This document shows positions 1 to 8,158 of a stretch of 64,000 nucleotides of DNA, piece by piece (within the stretch, counting starts at the first letter, position 1; the number at the start of each line of letters is the position of its first letter). Below the pieces are notes generated by a model. That model ran no database searches. It was not told where the DNA came from and was given only the letters and a program-made list of their open reading frames with translations. The position numbers and the translations under genes are program-made. Source of the stretch: Arsukibacterium ikkense (GTDB lineage Bacteria > Pseudomonadota > Gammaproteobacteria > Enterobacterales > Alteromonadaceae); contig NZ_LAHO01000001.1 of NCBI RefSeq assembly GCF_000987775.1, forward strand, positions 62,001 through 126,000, in the 5' to 3' direction.

Positions 1-1
1 G

Positions 2-1600
2 TTCTATAAAAGTAAAAAATTGTTATTGGTAGAAGACTGTGAACCTGTTCGCGCGTCAATTAAGGGCATGCTACAACAAATAGGTTTCGAACAGATTACT
101 GCCGTGGCCGATGCAACGGCGGCACTGGCGCATGCTAAAAAGCAGCAATTTGATTTTATTGTAGCGGATTTTCAGCTCGGTGAGGGCAAAGATGCCAGTC
201 AGTTTTTTGCTGAATTAAAATTACACGGTTGGTTAAAGGCCGGTGCCTGTTTTGCCATTATGTCAGCCGAGCCAATACGTCAGCCGGTGCATGGAATGCT
301 CAGCGGGCTGCCCGATTGTTATTTGTTAAAACCTTTTAGTTATGTTGAGTTAGAGAAAAAGCTGGCCAAAGCGTTTCAAACATCTATCGCACTGCGTAAA
401 ATTTATCAGGCGGCGGCCAGTGCCGATTATCAGGAGGCCATCACTCAGGCCGATGAGGTGGTTAAGCAACACCCCAGCTTAACCTTACAGGCGCTGCGTT
501 TAAAAGCGGAAGTAATGTTGGCTGCGGGCGATGGTAAAGCTGCGCTGGGTTTATACCAGTATGTTTGTCAGCAACGCGATTTTAGCTGGGCCCGTTTGGG
601 CCAGGCTATAGCCTTGTTGCAACTGAGCCGATTTGCAGAAGCGGCCACACAGTTGCAAGAGCTGCTGAAGCAAGAAGAGTTGCGGCCTGAAGCCTTAGCC
701 TGTCTGGTGCAGCTGGCGTTATTACAGGGCGAGTTGCAAGAAGCAAAAGCCTGGGTGCTGGAGCTGTTACGAATTAACCCTACCGACAATATTTATCAGC
801 AATATTACGGCAATCTGCTGCATTTGCTGGGCGATGATGCTGCAGCGATAGCCTATTGGCAAAAATTGTTGCAGCAATATCGGTTTTCGGCCTTTGATCA
901 TATCGAACCCTACCTGGCGTTAGGCCGCAGCCAGCTGCTGGCGGCTCAGCAAGCCGATTTAGCAAGCTATAGCCCCCTGATAAAACAGTTTTTTGATACT
1001 GTGCAAAGTATTCCGCTCAAACTGTTAACAGCGCCGGGTGCGGTACAGCAAAAAATTCAGCTGGCCCAGGGTTATTTATTACAGGGTGACGGGGCTAAGA
1101 GTGCTGCACTGCAGGCGGAGATCGCCGCTTTTGACGGTAGCTTGCCGCTGAGCAGTATGCTGGACCTGGTCAGGTATCATGTTGCTTGTAATGATAGCAT
1201 GGCGGCGGGCGAACTGCTGAAACAGGCCAATCTGCTTGCCGATACCCTGAGCAAAAACTGCCAGGGCCTGGCCCCGCTGGTTGTGCAGCACTTTACCACG
1301 ATGTTAAAGGCTAGCAATCAGCAACTGCGGCAATGGCAACAGCAGGGCGGGCAGCAGTTGCAGGCAGATAAACCCAAAGCGGCCTTGCAGCTGTTACGCA
1401 GTGCCTTTTTGCTCTGCCCGGCGCATAGCGCAACATCGCTGCAGCTGCTGCAAGCGCTTGCAATGTTGCCGGGGCATAAAGCGTTAAAACCGTTAGCCAG
1501 TGCGGTATTGCAGCTATTAAATACTAAGGCACTCAGTAGTAGCGAACGCAGTAAATTAACCGAATTAACCAACAGCTTGCCTGAGCTGTACCTGGACTAA
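2..1600 (+). CDS. Response regulator with C-terminal TPR region (5' end outside window)
   Basis: The frame is open from base 2 with no start or RBS, so the gene begins upstream; the first in-window start-like codon (TTG at 20) falls inside the receiver domain and is unlikely to be used. Counting from that TTG, residues 1-120 form a CheY-like receiver: acidic pair E5/D6, phospho-acceptor D50 in VADFQLGEG, and conserved K104 in LLKPF. Residues about 130-520 are Leu/Ala/Gln-rich helical repeats typical of tetratricopeptide repeats. There is no DNA-binding domain, so output is probably by protein-protein contact. Receiver-TPR proteins of this form occur in Alteromonadales, but the partner kinase is not in view and the role is unknown. 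Confidence 0.8.
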   Translation, partial: FYKSKKLLLVEDCEPVRASIKGMLQQIGFEQITAVADATAALAHAKKQQFDFIVADFQLGEGKDASQFFAELKLHGWLKAGACFAIMSAEPIRQPVHGMLSGLPDCYLLKPFSYVELEKKLAKAFQTSIALRKIYQAAASADYQEAITQADEVVKQHPSLTLQALRLKAEVMLAAGDGKAALGLYQYVCQQRDFSWARLGQAIALLQLSRFAEAATQLQELLKQEELRPEALACLVQLALLQGELQEAKAWVLELLRINPTDNIYQQYYGNLLHLLGDDAAAIAYWQKLLQQYRFSAFDHIEPYLALGRSQLLAAQQADLASYSPLIKQFFDTVQSIPLKLLTAPGAVQQKIQLAQGYLLQGDGAKSAALQAEIAAFDGSLPLSSMLDLVRYHVACNDSMAAGELLKQANLLADTLSKNCQGLAPLVVQHFTTMLKASNQQLRQWQQQGGQQLQADKPKAALQLLRSAFLLCPAHSATSLQLLQALAMLPGHKALKPLASAVLQLLNTKALSSSERSKLTELTNSLPELYLD

Positions 1601-1660
1601 AGGGCGCGTTGTTGCGTAGCAACTGTTTACTTCACTCATTTTGCAATACAGGTAATGTTT

Positions 1661-2437
1661 ATGTTGATGGTAGTTTCCCCGGCCAAAGATCTCGATGCCA
1701 ATCCCATTTCACTTGAGCTTGCGACCAGCATGCCCGCTTTATTGCCGCAGGCCAGAGAGCTGGCAGCTATTTGCAAACAACTGAGTCCGGCTGAGCTGGG
1801 CTCGCTGATGCATATCAGTGATAAGCTGGCCGGTTTAAACGCCGCCCGTTTTAGCCAGTGGCAGCCGGATTTTACCGAACAGAATGCCAAAGCCGCGCTG
1901 TTTATGTTTAATGGAGATGTCTATCAGGGCCTGGATGCGGCCAGCCTGAGCACGCCGCAGTTGCAGTTTGCTCAGCAACACTTACGTATTTTAAGTGGTT
2001 TGTACGGTGTGCTGCGGCCACTGGATTTAATGCTGCCATACCGGCTGGAAATGGGTACTAAATTAAAAAATGCTGCGGGTAATGACTTATATGCGTTTTG
2101 GCAGCAGCAAGTGACTGCTAACCTGAATCAGCAACTGACTGATTTGAATGCTGAGGTCCTGTTAAATCTGGCTTCTCAGGAGTATTTTAAAGCGGTAGTA
2201 CCGAAAGCGCTGCAGGCCAGGGTGATTACCCCGGTGTTTAAAGACTATAAAAATGGCCAGTATAAAATAATCAGCTTTTATGCCAAAAAGGCGCGCGGCT
2301 TAATGGCGCGCTATGTTATTCAGCAACAACTTACTGATGCGAAAGCCATTACCAGCTTTAATCTGGCTGGGTATCGCTATAGCAAGGACGATTCAACGGC
2401 CGATAAGCCGGTTTTTTTACGCCAGCAGCCAGAATAA
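1661..2437 (+). CDS. yaaA: YaaA family peroxide-stress protein
   Basis: This is a 258-residue DUF328/YaaA protein. In E. coli, YaaA is induced by hydrogen peroxide through OxyR and lowers free intracellular iron, limiting Fenton damage to DNA. Family signatures visible are the N-terminal VVSPAKDLD and the later NLASQEYFKAV block. An ATG six bases earlier (1655) is in frame, but the AGGT Shine-Dalgarno-like stretch at about 1650-1653 almost touches it. The ATG at 1661 has better spacing and aligns with the usual family start (M-L-x-x-x-SPAK). It stands alone between the TPR regulator and gsk. I see no obvious OxyR site. Family assignment is firm; the cellular role is by homology only. Confidence 0.92.
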   Translation: MLMVVSPAKDLDANPISLELATSMPALLPQARELAAICKQLSPAELGSLMHISDKLAGLNAARFSQWQPDFTEQNAKAALFMFNGDVYQGLDAASLSTPQLQFAQQHLRILSGLYGVLRPLDLMLPYRLEMGTKLKNAAGNDLYAFWQQQVTANLNQQLTDLNAEVLLNLASQEYFKAVVPKALQARVITPVFKDYKNGQYKIISFYAKKARGLMARYVIQQQLTDAKAITSFNLAGYRYSKDDSTADKPVFLRQQPE

Positions 2438-2519
2438 TTCAGTAAAGACGCAACAAGGCGCTTAGGCTTTGCCAACATGTTTGCTAAAATAGCTGTCTGT
2501 TTGTTGTTGAGCCTTTAGC

Positions 2520-3818
2520 ATGAAATTTCCCGGCCTGCGTAAAATAAAGCACTACTTTCCTGTTTCTCAGCCTAAGCCGCAATTACCCAGCTTTGAGGTG
2601 CGGCCTGAGCTGGATACCTATATCGTCGGCCTGGACCAAACCATTGTTGATGTGGTGGCCAGTGTCAGCGACGATTTTCTGCAGCGTTACGACATTCAAA
2701 AAGGCTTATCTAACCTGGTGGAGCATGCCAAAGCCAATGTTATTTATCAGGAATTGGTGGCGAAGCAGGCAATATCAGATCACTTTGCCGGCGGTACTAT
2801 TGGCAATACTATCCATAACTACTCGGTACTGGCAGACGATAAATCGGTATTGCTGGGCGTGATGTCAGCCAATATCGCCCTGGGTTCACCGGCCTATCAC
2901 TATGTTTGTCATACCAGCTCGAAAGTGGATATGAACCATTTACAGGGCGTAGCCGGCGATATTGGCCGCGGCATTACCATGATCACCCCGGACGGGGAAC
3001 GGACTTTTGTAATTGACCCCAGCGACATGGATCAGCTGGAACCGGATTATATCCCCACTGATATTATTGCTGCGGCGTCTGCTTTTGTGGTTAGCGCCTA
3101 CCCGCTGCGTGCCAGCGGCCAACCCATCCAGCAGGCAATGCACAAAGCCCTGGAAGATGCCAAAGCGCATCAGGTGCCGGTGGTAATGAGCCTGGGTACC
3201 CGCCATTTAGTGGAAGAAAACCGCGAGCAAATTATCAGTACCATTAAAAATTACGTCAATGTGCTGGCGATGAACGAACTGGAAGCCGAAGCGCTAACCG
3301 GTTTTAGCGACCCGTTAAAAGCCGCAGAAGCCATTCTGGACCACACTGATATGGTGCTGATCACCGCCGGGCCAGAGGGCTTGTATTTATGCGGCCATAC
3401 CGATGATAGCGTAAAGCGCGAAAGCAGCAACCCGATTAAATCAGCCAGCCTGGCTGATTTTAACCTGTACGAATTCAGCCGGCCGATGCTACGCCAGTAT
3501 TGCCAGCAGCCATTAAAAGTATATTCGCATATCGACCCTTATCTGGGCGGGCCGGAGCGGATTAAAAACACGAATGGCGCCGGTGATGGCGCCTTGTCTG
3601 CTATTTTACATGATATGGCGGCCAATCATTTTCATAAGCAGGTGCAACCCTTATCGGGCAAGCATGAAATGCCGTATCTGGCGTATTCCAGCTTCGCCCA
3701 GATTTGCAAATATGCAAACCGGGTCAGTTATGAAATTCTGGTGCAGAATGCCCCGCGCTTATCCAAAGGCTTACCCGAGCGGGAAGATAGCCTGGAAGAA
3801 GCATACTGGGAGCGGTAA
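2520..3818 (+). CDS. gsk: Inosine/guanosine kinase
   Basis: This PfkB-family (ribokinase-like) nucleoside kinase phosphorylates inosine and guanosine with ATP to give IMP and GMP in purine salvage, in the cytosol. Length 432 matches E. coli Gsk (434). The anion-hole/catalytic motif NGAGDGA lies near residues 352-358 with D356 as the expected base. The N-terminal region, including the IVGLDQTIVDVVASVSDDF sequence, also matches Gsk. The start is preceded by TTGAGCCTTTAGC with only a weak SD, but the N-terminus fits the family. The gene is monocistronic and is followed by a long hairpin repeat in the 3' gap. Confidence 0.95.
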   Translation: MKFPGLRKIKHYFPVSQPKPQLPSFEVRPELDTYIVGLDQTIVDVVASVSDDFLQRYDIQKGLSNLVEHAKANVIYQELVAKQAISDHFAGGTIGNTIHNYSVLADDKSVLLGVMSANIALGSPAYHYVCHTSSKVDMNHLQGVAGDIGRGITMITPDGERTFVIDPSDMDQLEPDYIPTDIIAAASAFVVSAYPLRASGQPIQQAMHKALEDAKAHQVPVVMSLGTRHLVEENREQIISTIKNYVNVLAMNELEAEALTGFSDPLKAAEAILDHTDMVLITAGPEGLYLCGHTDDSVKRESSNPIKSASLADFNLYEFSRPMLRQYCQQPLKVYSHIDPYLGGPERIKNTNGAGDGALSAILHDMAANHFHKQVQPLSGKHEMPYLAYSSFAQICKYANRVSYEILVQNAPRLSKGLPEREDSLEEAYWER

Positions 3819-3839
3819 TTCGGAGCGGTTTCGCTTTCA

Positions 3840-3927
3840 GTTGGCAATCCCGTGTGCTCGCCACAGCAACTCGCAAGCCATCCCTGGCTTGCTCAGACAC
3901 TCTGTGGCTGCGCAACGGGACGCCAAC
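3840..3927. repeat. Long imperfect palindrome (REP/MITE-like) between gsk and ldcA
   Basis: Nested inverted arms are visible. GTTGGC at 3840 pairs with GCCAAC at 3922, CCCGT at 3849 with ACGGG at 3915, CCACAG at 3861 with CTGTGG at 3902, and GCAAGCCA at 3873 with TGGCTTGC at 3885 across a TCCC loop. The ends may extend weakly outward to about 3823-3945. There is no T-tract, so it is not a plain intrinsic terminator. It sits between convergent genes, the usual place for dispersed palindromic repeats, but no second copy is present in this window. Confidence 0.6.
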
Positions 3928-3957
3928 CTGCGGCGGAACTCGACTCATCCAATTTGT

Positions 3958-5025
3958 TTAACTCTGAAATACGCTGTTTAACATCCGGAAGGTGCCGGTG
4001 TCGGCATCCATTTCCACAGTGGCACCGTGCGGCACAATAAACTGTTTACTGATATGGCCAATCATGGCACCGCGATAGGCCGGTATATTTAATGGTTTTA
4101 TATGGTCATCGAATATCTGATCCATAGTTAACCAGCCAAAACCGCCACCTGGCCGACACGCTGTACACTCCCCAAAAATAAAGCCGGCAATCTTATCCAG
4201 TGCGCCCATTAGTTTTAAGGTGCTGAGCATCCGGTCAACCCGGTATGGCGCTTCTTCCACGTCTTCTAAGAATAAAATTTTACCGGTAAAGTCAGGCAAA
4301 TAGGGCGAGCCCGCCAACGCCGTTAACACCGTTAAGTTACCGCCAATCAGCGGGCCCTGAACTTTGCCGCCGCTGATGGTTTGAATACGGTTTTGCCGCG
4401 GTACCAGCTCATCGCGGCTATCAGGCTCATTTTGATACAGCATTAACTCCCGTTGAAAAAATACCCGCTGAAACTGCGCCGCATTAAAGCTGTTCCAGCT
4501 GCCGGTGCCATTAGGGCCGTGAAACGTCACCAAGCCGGTTTGGGCATTAATGGCATTGTGCAGCGCAGTAATGTCGGAATAGCCCAGCAGCACTTTCGGG
4601 TTGCGTTTAATCAATGGGTAGTCGAGCAGCGGTAACAGCCGGGCAGCGCCCGAGCCACCACGCAGGCAAACAATGGCGTTTACTTGTGGGTCAGCAAACA
4701 TGGCATTAATATCACTGGCGCGTTCCACATCGGAACCTGCCAGGTGGCCACGGCGGCCATCCAGGTGCTGGCCCAGTTTGACGTTAAAACCCAACGCCTG
4801 CAGCACTTCGGTGGCGATCTGAATATCCAGCCGATGGTCAGTGGCTTTTGACGGGCTGACCAGCGCCACAGTGTCGCCCTGGTTTAGCATTTTTGGCAGA
4901 ATAGCGCTGCTGTTGGCAGCGCCGGCTTTGCTGTCAACGGCAGCACAACTACTAAGAGGTAACAGCCCCAGCGGCACGACACTTAGCGCCAACGCGCTGG
5001 ATTGTAAAAACTGGCGTTTATTCAT
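3958..5025 (-). CDS. ldcA: S66 family LD-carboxypeptidase, exported
   Basis: Peptidase family S66 enzymes remove the terminal D-alanine from murein tetrapeptides during cell-wall recycling. The serine nucleophile is S150 in LLGYSDITALH; the Glu lies in the FLEDVEEAPYRVDRML block and the His near the C-terminus around GATVEMD. E. coli LdcA is cytoplasmic and starts directly at the enzyme domain. Here there is a 27-residue extension beginning MNKRQFLQ, with a hydrophobic stretch and a lipobox-like LSSC ending at C27, so this copy is probably exported and may be lipid-anchored (possibly Tat-dependent given the KR). AAGAGG precedes the ATG at suitable distance. The gene symbol is by family; the exported location is inference. 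Confidence 0.85.
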   Translation of the reverse strand: MNKRQFLQSSALALSVVPLGLLPLSSCAAVDSKAGAANSSAILPKMLNQGDTVALVSPSKATDHRLDIQIATEVLQALGFNVKLGQHLDGRRGHLAGSDVERASDINAMFADPQVNAIVCLRGGSGAARLLPLLDYPLIKRNPKVLLGYSDITALHNAINAQTGLVTFHGPNGTGSWNSFNAAQFQRVFFQRELMLYQNEPDSRDELVPRQNRIQTISGGKVQGPLIGGNLTVLTALAGSPYLPDFTGKILFLEDVEEAPYRVDRMLSTLKLMGALDKIAGFIFGECTACRPGGGFGWLTMDQIFDDHIKPLNIPAYRGAMIGHISKQFIVPHGATVEMDADTGTFRMLNSVFQS

Positions 5026-5103
5026 AAGCTGATGCCTCTTAGTAATAAATTATTCCTAATATATTGCTATTGATAGCATGCTTTTTATTAAAATGCAGCA
5101 GTG

Positions 5104-5122
5104 CTGGCGCAAAAAGCGCCAG
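5104..5122. terminator. Perfect hairpin downstream of srmB
   Basis: CTGGCGC (5104-5110) and GCGCCAG (5116-5122) enclose an AAAAA loop. On the minus strand, where srmB ends just above it, no clean T-run follows the stem, so it may stabilise the srmB 3' end rather than be a classical intrinsic terminator. Confidence 0.4.
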
Positions 5123-5150
5123 TTTATTGCAACAAAAAGCAGCGGTGGTA

Positions 5151-6374
5151 TTATTTTTTAGGCGCTTTTTTCGCCAGTTTTTTGGCGGCTAATTTACCAG
5201 GCTTTTTCTTCTTGCTGCCTATTTTGGCAGCTTTATGTTTGGGGCGCAGGCTGTCAATTACCCGTCGTTTCAGCTTTTGCTCAGTGTAGCGCTCTACTTT
5301 GGCTACCATCGCCATATCATGGGCTTCAATCAGCGAGATGGCGGTACCTTTTTTACCGGCGCGGCCGGTGCGGCCAATACGGTGCACGTAGGTGTCGGCA
5401 CTGCGCGGCATATCGTAATTAATGACATGGCTGATATCGTCGATATCCAGGCCGCGGGCCGCGATGTCGGTGGCAATTAATACTGGTACCTGGCCCTGAC
5501 TGAACCGCTGCACCGCTTGCATGCGTTTATCCTGTGGCATCTCGCCCTGTAACCAGCAGCATTTAATGCCGGCACTTTCCAACTGGCCGGTTAAACTGGC
5601 CAGCCGCTCGCGGGTTTTCACAAAAACGATGGTTTTGGTCACATCCTCTTGCTTCAGGATATGGGTTAACAGCGCCAGCTTATGCACATTGTCGTCGGCC
5701 AGGTGCAGCCATTGGATAATTTTGGCTTTCTCTTTACGCGACGGCACAGCTTCAATCATTTCAGGCTCTTTTAAGGCCCGTTCGGCAAAGCGCTCTAAAT
5801 TCAAACCTTCCAGCGTGGCTGAAAATAAAAACGTCTGGCGGCGACGGCGCGCTTCCAGCACTATCCGGTTCATTTCGCCAATAAAGCCCATATCCAGCAT
5901 CCGATCGGCTTCATCCAGGATCAGCACTTCTACTTCATCAGCCTGAAAGCTTTCCTCGTCGAGGTATTCGGTTAAGCGGCCCGGGGTGGCGACCAGAATA
6001 TCATTGTTTTTTTCCAGGGTATCTTTATGGCTGCCGTAATTAATACCACCGGTGATCACGCCAACATTCAGCTTGGTGTGTTGCGCCAGCTGTTTAAATT
6101 CATCATACACCTGAAAGGCCAGTTCGCGGGTGGGCGTCATTACCAGTACCCGGGCAAAGCCGGGGTCGCGCCGCGGGAAATCCAGTAAATACTGAATAGC
6201 CGGCAGTACAAAGGCCAGGGTTTTACCGGTGCCGGTGGGGGCACTGGCCAGTACATCGCGGCCATCCAGCGCCGGTGGAATAGCCAGTTGCTGGATTAGG
6301 GTGGGCTCAGTAAACCCTGCCTCTTCCAGTGCCTGGTTAATAGAGTCGTCGAATTGAAAATCGGCAAAGCTCAT
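5151..6374 (-). CDS. srmB: DEAD-box ATP-dependent RNA helicase SrmB
   Basis: SrmB assists early assembly of the 50S ribosomal subunit. All helicase motifs are present: motif I APTGTGKT (45-52), Ia PTREL, GG, Ib TPGR, motif II DEAD (154-157), motif III SAT, motif V ATDIAARGLD and motif VI HRIGRTGRAG. The N-terminal DGRDVLASAPTGTGKT and LLDFPRR stretches match E. coli SrmB closely. The last 40 residues are a Lys-rich tail, common in SrmB. At 407 residues it is somewhat shorter than E. coli SrmB (444). It is divergent from trmN across a 63 bp gap, as in E. coli. Confidence 0.95.
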   Translation of the reverse strand: MSFADFQFDDSINQALEEAGFTEPTLIQQLAIPPALDGRDVLASAPTGTGKTLAFVLPAIQYLLDFPRRDPGFARVLVMTPTRELAFQVYDEFKQLAQHTKLNVGVITGGINYGSHKDTLEKNNDILVATPGRLTEYLDEESFQADEVEVLILDEADRMLDMGFIGEMNRIVLEARRRRQTFLFSATLEGLNLERFAERALKEPEMIEAVPSRKEKAKIIQWLHLADDNVHKLALLTHILKQEDVTKTIVFVKTRERLASLTGQLESAGIKCCWLQGEMPQDKRMQAVQRFSQGQVPVLIATDIAARGLDIDDISHVINYDMPRSADTYVHRIGRTGRAGKKGTAISLIEAHDMAMVAKVERYTEQKLKRRVIDSLRPKHKAAKIGSKKKKPGKLAAKKLAKKAPKK

Positions 6375-6437
6375 AAAAGGTGTTCCTCAGGGTCGACAGT
6401 ATTCAGATGACAAACCGGTGCAGCAGCCAGTAAACTG

Positions 6438-7175
6438 ATGGCAGAGGTGAAGATGTCAGCTGGTTTTAAGTGTAAACAATTTTTTGTGGGCCATGATCAG
6501 TGCGCGATGAAAGTCGGTACTGACGGTTTATTGCTGGGGGCCTGGGCCAGCTTGTCAAACAGCAATGCAATGTCTGCAGGCGCTACACTGCTGGATATTG
6601 GCGCTGGCAGTGGCTTAATCAGTCTGATGCTGGCGCAGCGTGCTGCAACAGCCGTTGTACATGCTATTGAGCTGGATGCTAACGCTGCTGCACAAGCCGC
6701 ATACAACTTTCAACAAAGCCCCTTTGCCAGCCGCCTGCAATTGCTAAAAGGCGATATTCTAACCTATCAGCCAGCCGAACGTTACGCTTTAATCGTGTCT
6801 AACCCGCCTTTTTTCGACAATGCGCTGTTAAGTGCCGATTTGCAGCGTAATCAGGCCCGCCATACCGCCAGCTTGCCGTTGCCCTTGTTGCTGGCCAAAG
6901 CGGCAGAATTACTGGCAGTGGACGGCAGTTTTGCGCTGATTTTACCCGAGACAACAGCGCAAGCATTCAGCCAGCTGGCAAGCGCTCAGGGCTGGTTTGC
7001 CAGTGCCAGTTGCCAGGTATTGAGCCGGGCAGACAAAGTGCCTGTTCGCCGCTTAATGCAGTGGCAACGCAGCCCTGCTGCGCCGGCGCAGCAACAACTT
7101 GTTATTTACGATGAAAGCGGCGGATATAGCGAGCAATACCGCCAGTTGCTGCGGGATTTTTATCTGAATTTTTGA
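6438..7175 (+). CDS. trmN: tRNA1(Val) (adenine(37)-N6)-methyltransferase
   Basis: TrmN (YfiC/TrmN6) methylates N6 of A37 in tRNA1(Val) using S-adenosylmethionine. The SAM-binding motif LLDIGAGSGL is at about residues 51-60 and the N6-adenine catalytic motif NPPFF starts at N122. The MKVGTDGLLLGAW sequence is typical of the family. Length is 245, as in E. coli. An in-frame ATG at 6453 is possible; SAGFKCKQFF is where family members usually begin, so the first five residues may not be translated. Divergence from srmB matches the E. coli arrangement and supports the call. Confidence 0.93.
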   Translation: MAEVKMSAGFKCKQFFVGHDQCAMKVGTDGLLLGAWASLSNSNAMSAGATLLDIGAGSGLISLMLAQRAATAVVHAIELDANAAAQAAYNFQQSPFASRLQLLKGDILTYQPAERYALIVSNPPFFDNALLSADLQRNQARHTASLPLPLLLAKAAELLAVDGSFALILPETTAQAFSQLASAQGWFASASCQVLSRADKVPVRRLMQWQRSPAAPAQQQLVIYDESGGYSEQYRQLLRDFYLNF

Positions 7176-7202
7176 CCGTAGTGCTGGTCATCATGCCAGG
7201 GA

Positions 7203-7721
7203 TCAGAGCCGCTCGGCTATTTCAGTTAAAATCTGGCTGACCCAGGCATTTAGCCGCTCGTCGGTTTGCTCGTACTGGTTTTCATCATCCAGCGCCAGGC
7301 CATAGAATAGCTCGCCGTCGGCGGTCAGCGCTTTAGAGGCTATAAAATCGTAGCCGGTTGTCGGCCAAAAGCCGATGCGGTCGGGCTGTTGTGATGCAAT
7401 GGCCTCATGCAACATGCCAACGGCATCAATAAACCATTCGGCGTAACCGAGCTGATCGCCCATGCCGTAAATGGCGATGGTTTTGCCGCCTAATGCAACG
7501 CTGCTGATCTCATCCCAGTGGGCTTCCCAGTCTTCCTGAATTTCCCCAAAATCCCAGGTCGATAAACCCAGGATCAATAGCTGATAGTCGGCCATTTTGG
7601 CCAGCGGCACCGTTTTAATATTGTGCAAGTCAACCACATCGGCGCCAATCAGCGCCTGAATTTTTTCAGCTACCATTTCGGTGTAGCAGGTGGTTGAGCC
7701 GTAAAATAAGCCTATTTTCAT
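7203..7721 (-). CDS. fldB: Flavodoxin FldB
   Basis: This is a long-chain flavodoxin of 172 residues. It binds FMN and carries single electrons at low potential in the cytosol. The phosphate-binding loop is GSTTCYTE (8-15), the first isoalloxazine loop STWDFGEIQEDWE and the second GMGDQLGYAEWF. These match E. coli FldB better than FldA. In E. coli fldB lies directly next to xerD; here that junction is opened by a 4.9 kb surface-protein gene on the opposite strand. The start follows a weak purine stretch. Confident by sequence and residual synteny. Confidence 0.93.
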   Translation of the reverse strand: MKIGLFYGSTTCYTEMVAEKIQALIGADVVDLHNIKTVPLAKMADYQLLILGLSTWDFGEIQEDWEAHWDEISSVALGGKTIAIYGMGDQLGYAEWFIDAVGMLHEAIASQQPDRIGFWPTTGYDFIASKALTADGELFYGLALDDENQYEQTDERLNAWVSQILTEIAERL

Positions 7722-8158
7722 CTGAAGTCCGCCAGCAAGTTCTGCCGCGCATTGTAGCAGATTGCTGCTGTGTTACCCAACGGATAGCAGGGATCTCAGG
7801 CAGAGATGTTTGGTAGCTATTGTTTCCTGGCAATCTCACATTAGTTAATTGGTAGCCTTCACTATTTATTTATTGACCGACATAAAACTTTATCTGGTAA
7901 GTCAGGTGGTTAAGGCATATGGTGCTGAGCTGACGCTTTATTCCTAAGCATGGCGGTTTTGGTGTTTAAATAATGTTGCCTAAAAAGCGTTTTAACTCGC
8001 TTTGCGACTTAACGACTTAACGCCTTAAAGCTAAAAAACATTCTAGAGTAGGTGAAACGAAAATAAGGGAATGGTAAGAAGCAGTAAGATTTTTGTCCTT
8101 GCCTAACTCTGGCATGGGCTTCGCTAGTTAATAAGCTATTACCCCCGGAGTTCGCCCC
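7722..8158. other. Intergenic region upstream of the giant surface-protein gene
   Basis: The 437 bp separate the divergent fldB and surface-protein starts. I see no ORF with an RBS and no RNA gene. A TTGACC hexamer at 7874 could be a -35 element, but no good -10 lies at the right distance. A short direct repeat (GACTTAACGACTTAACGCCTTAA, about 8007-8029) is present. GGAG at 8146-8149 gives the downstream ATG an RBS. Confidence 0.5.

Noticed and set aside
3574-3981. 135-residue ORF spanning the gsk end and the palindrome
   Set aside because: It is a shadow frame of gsk running into a non-coding repeat.
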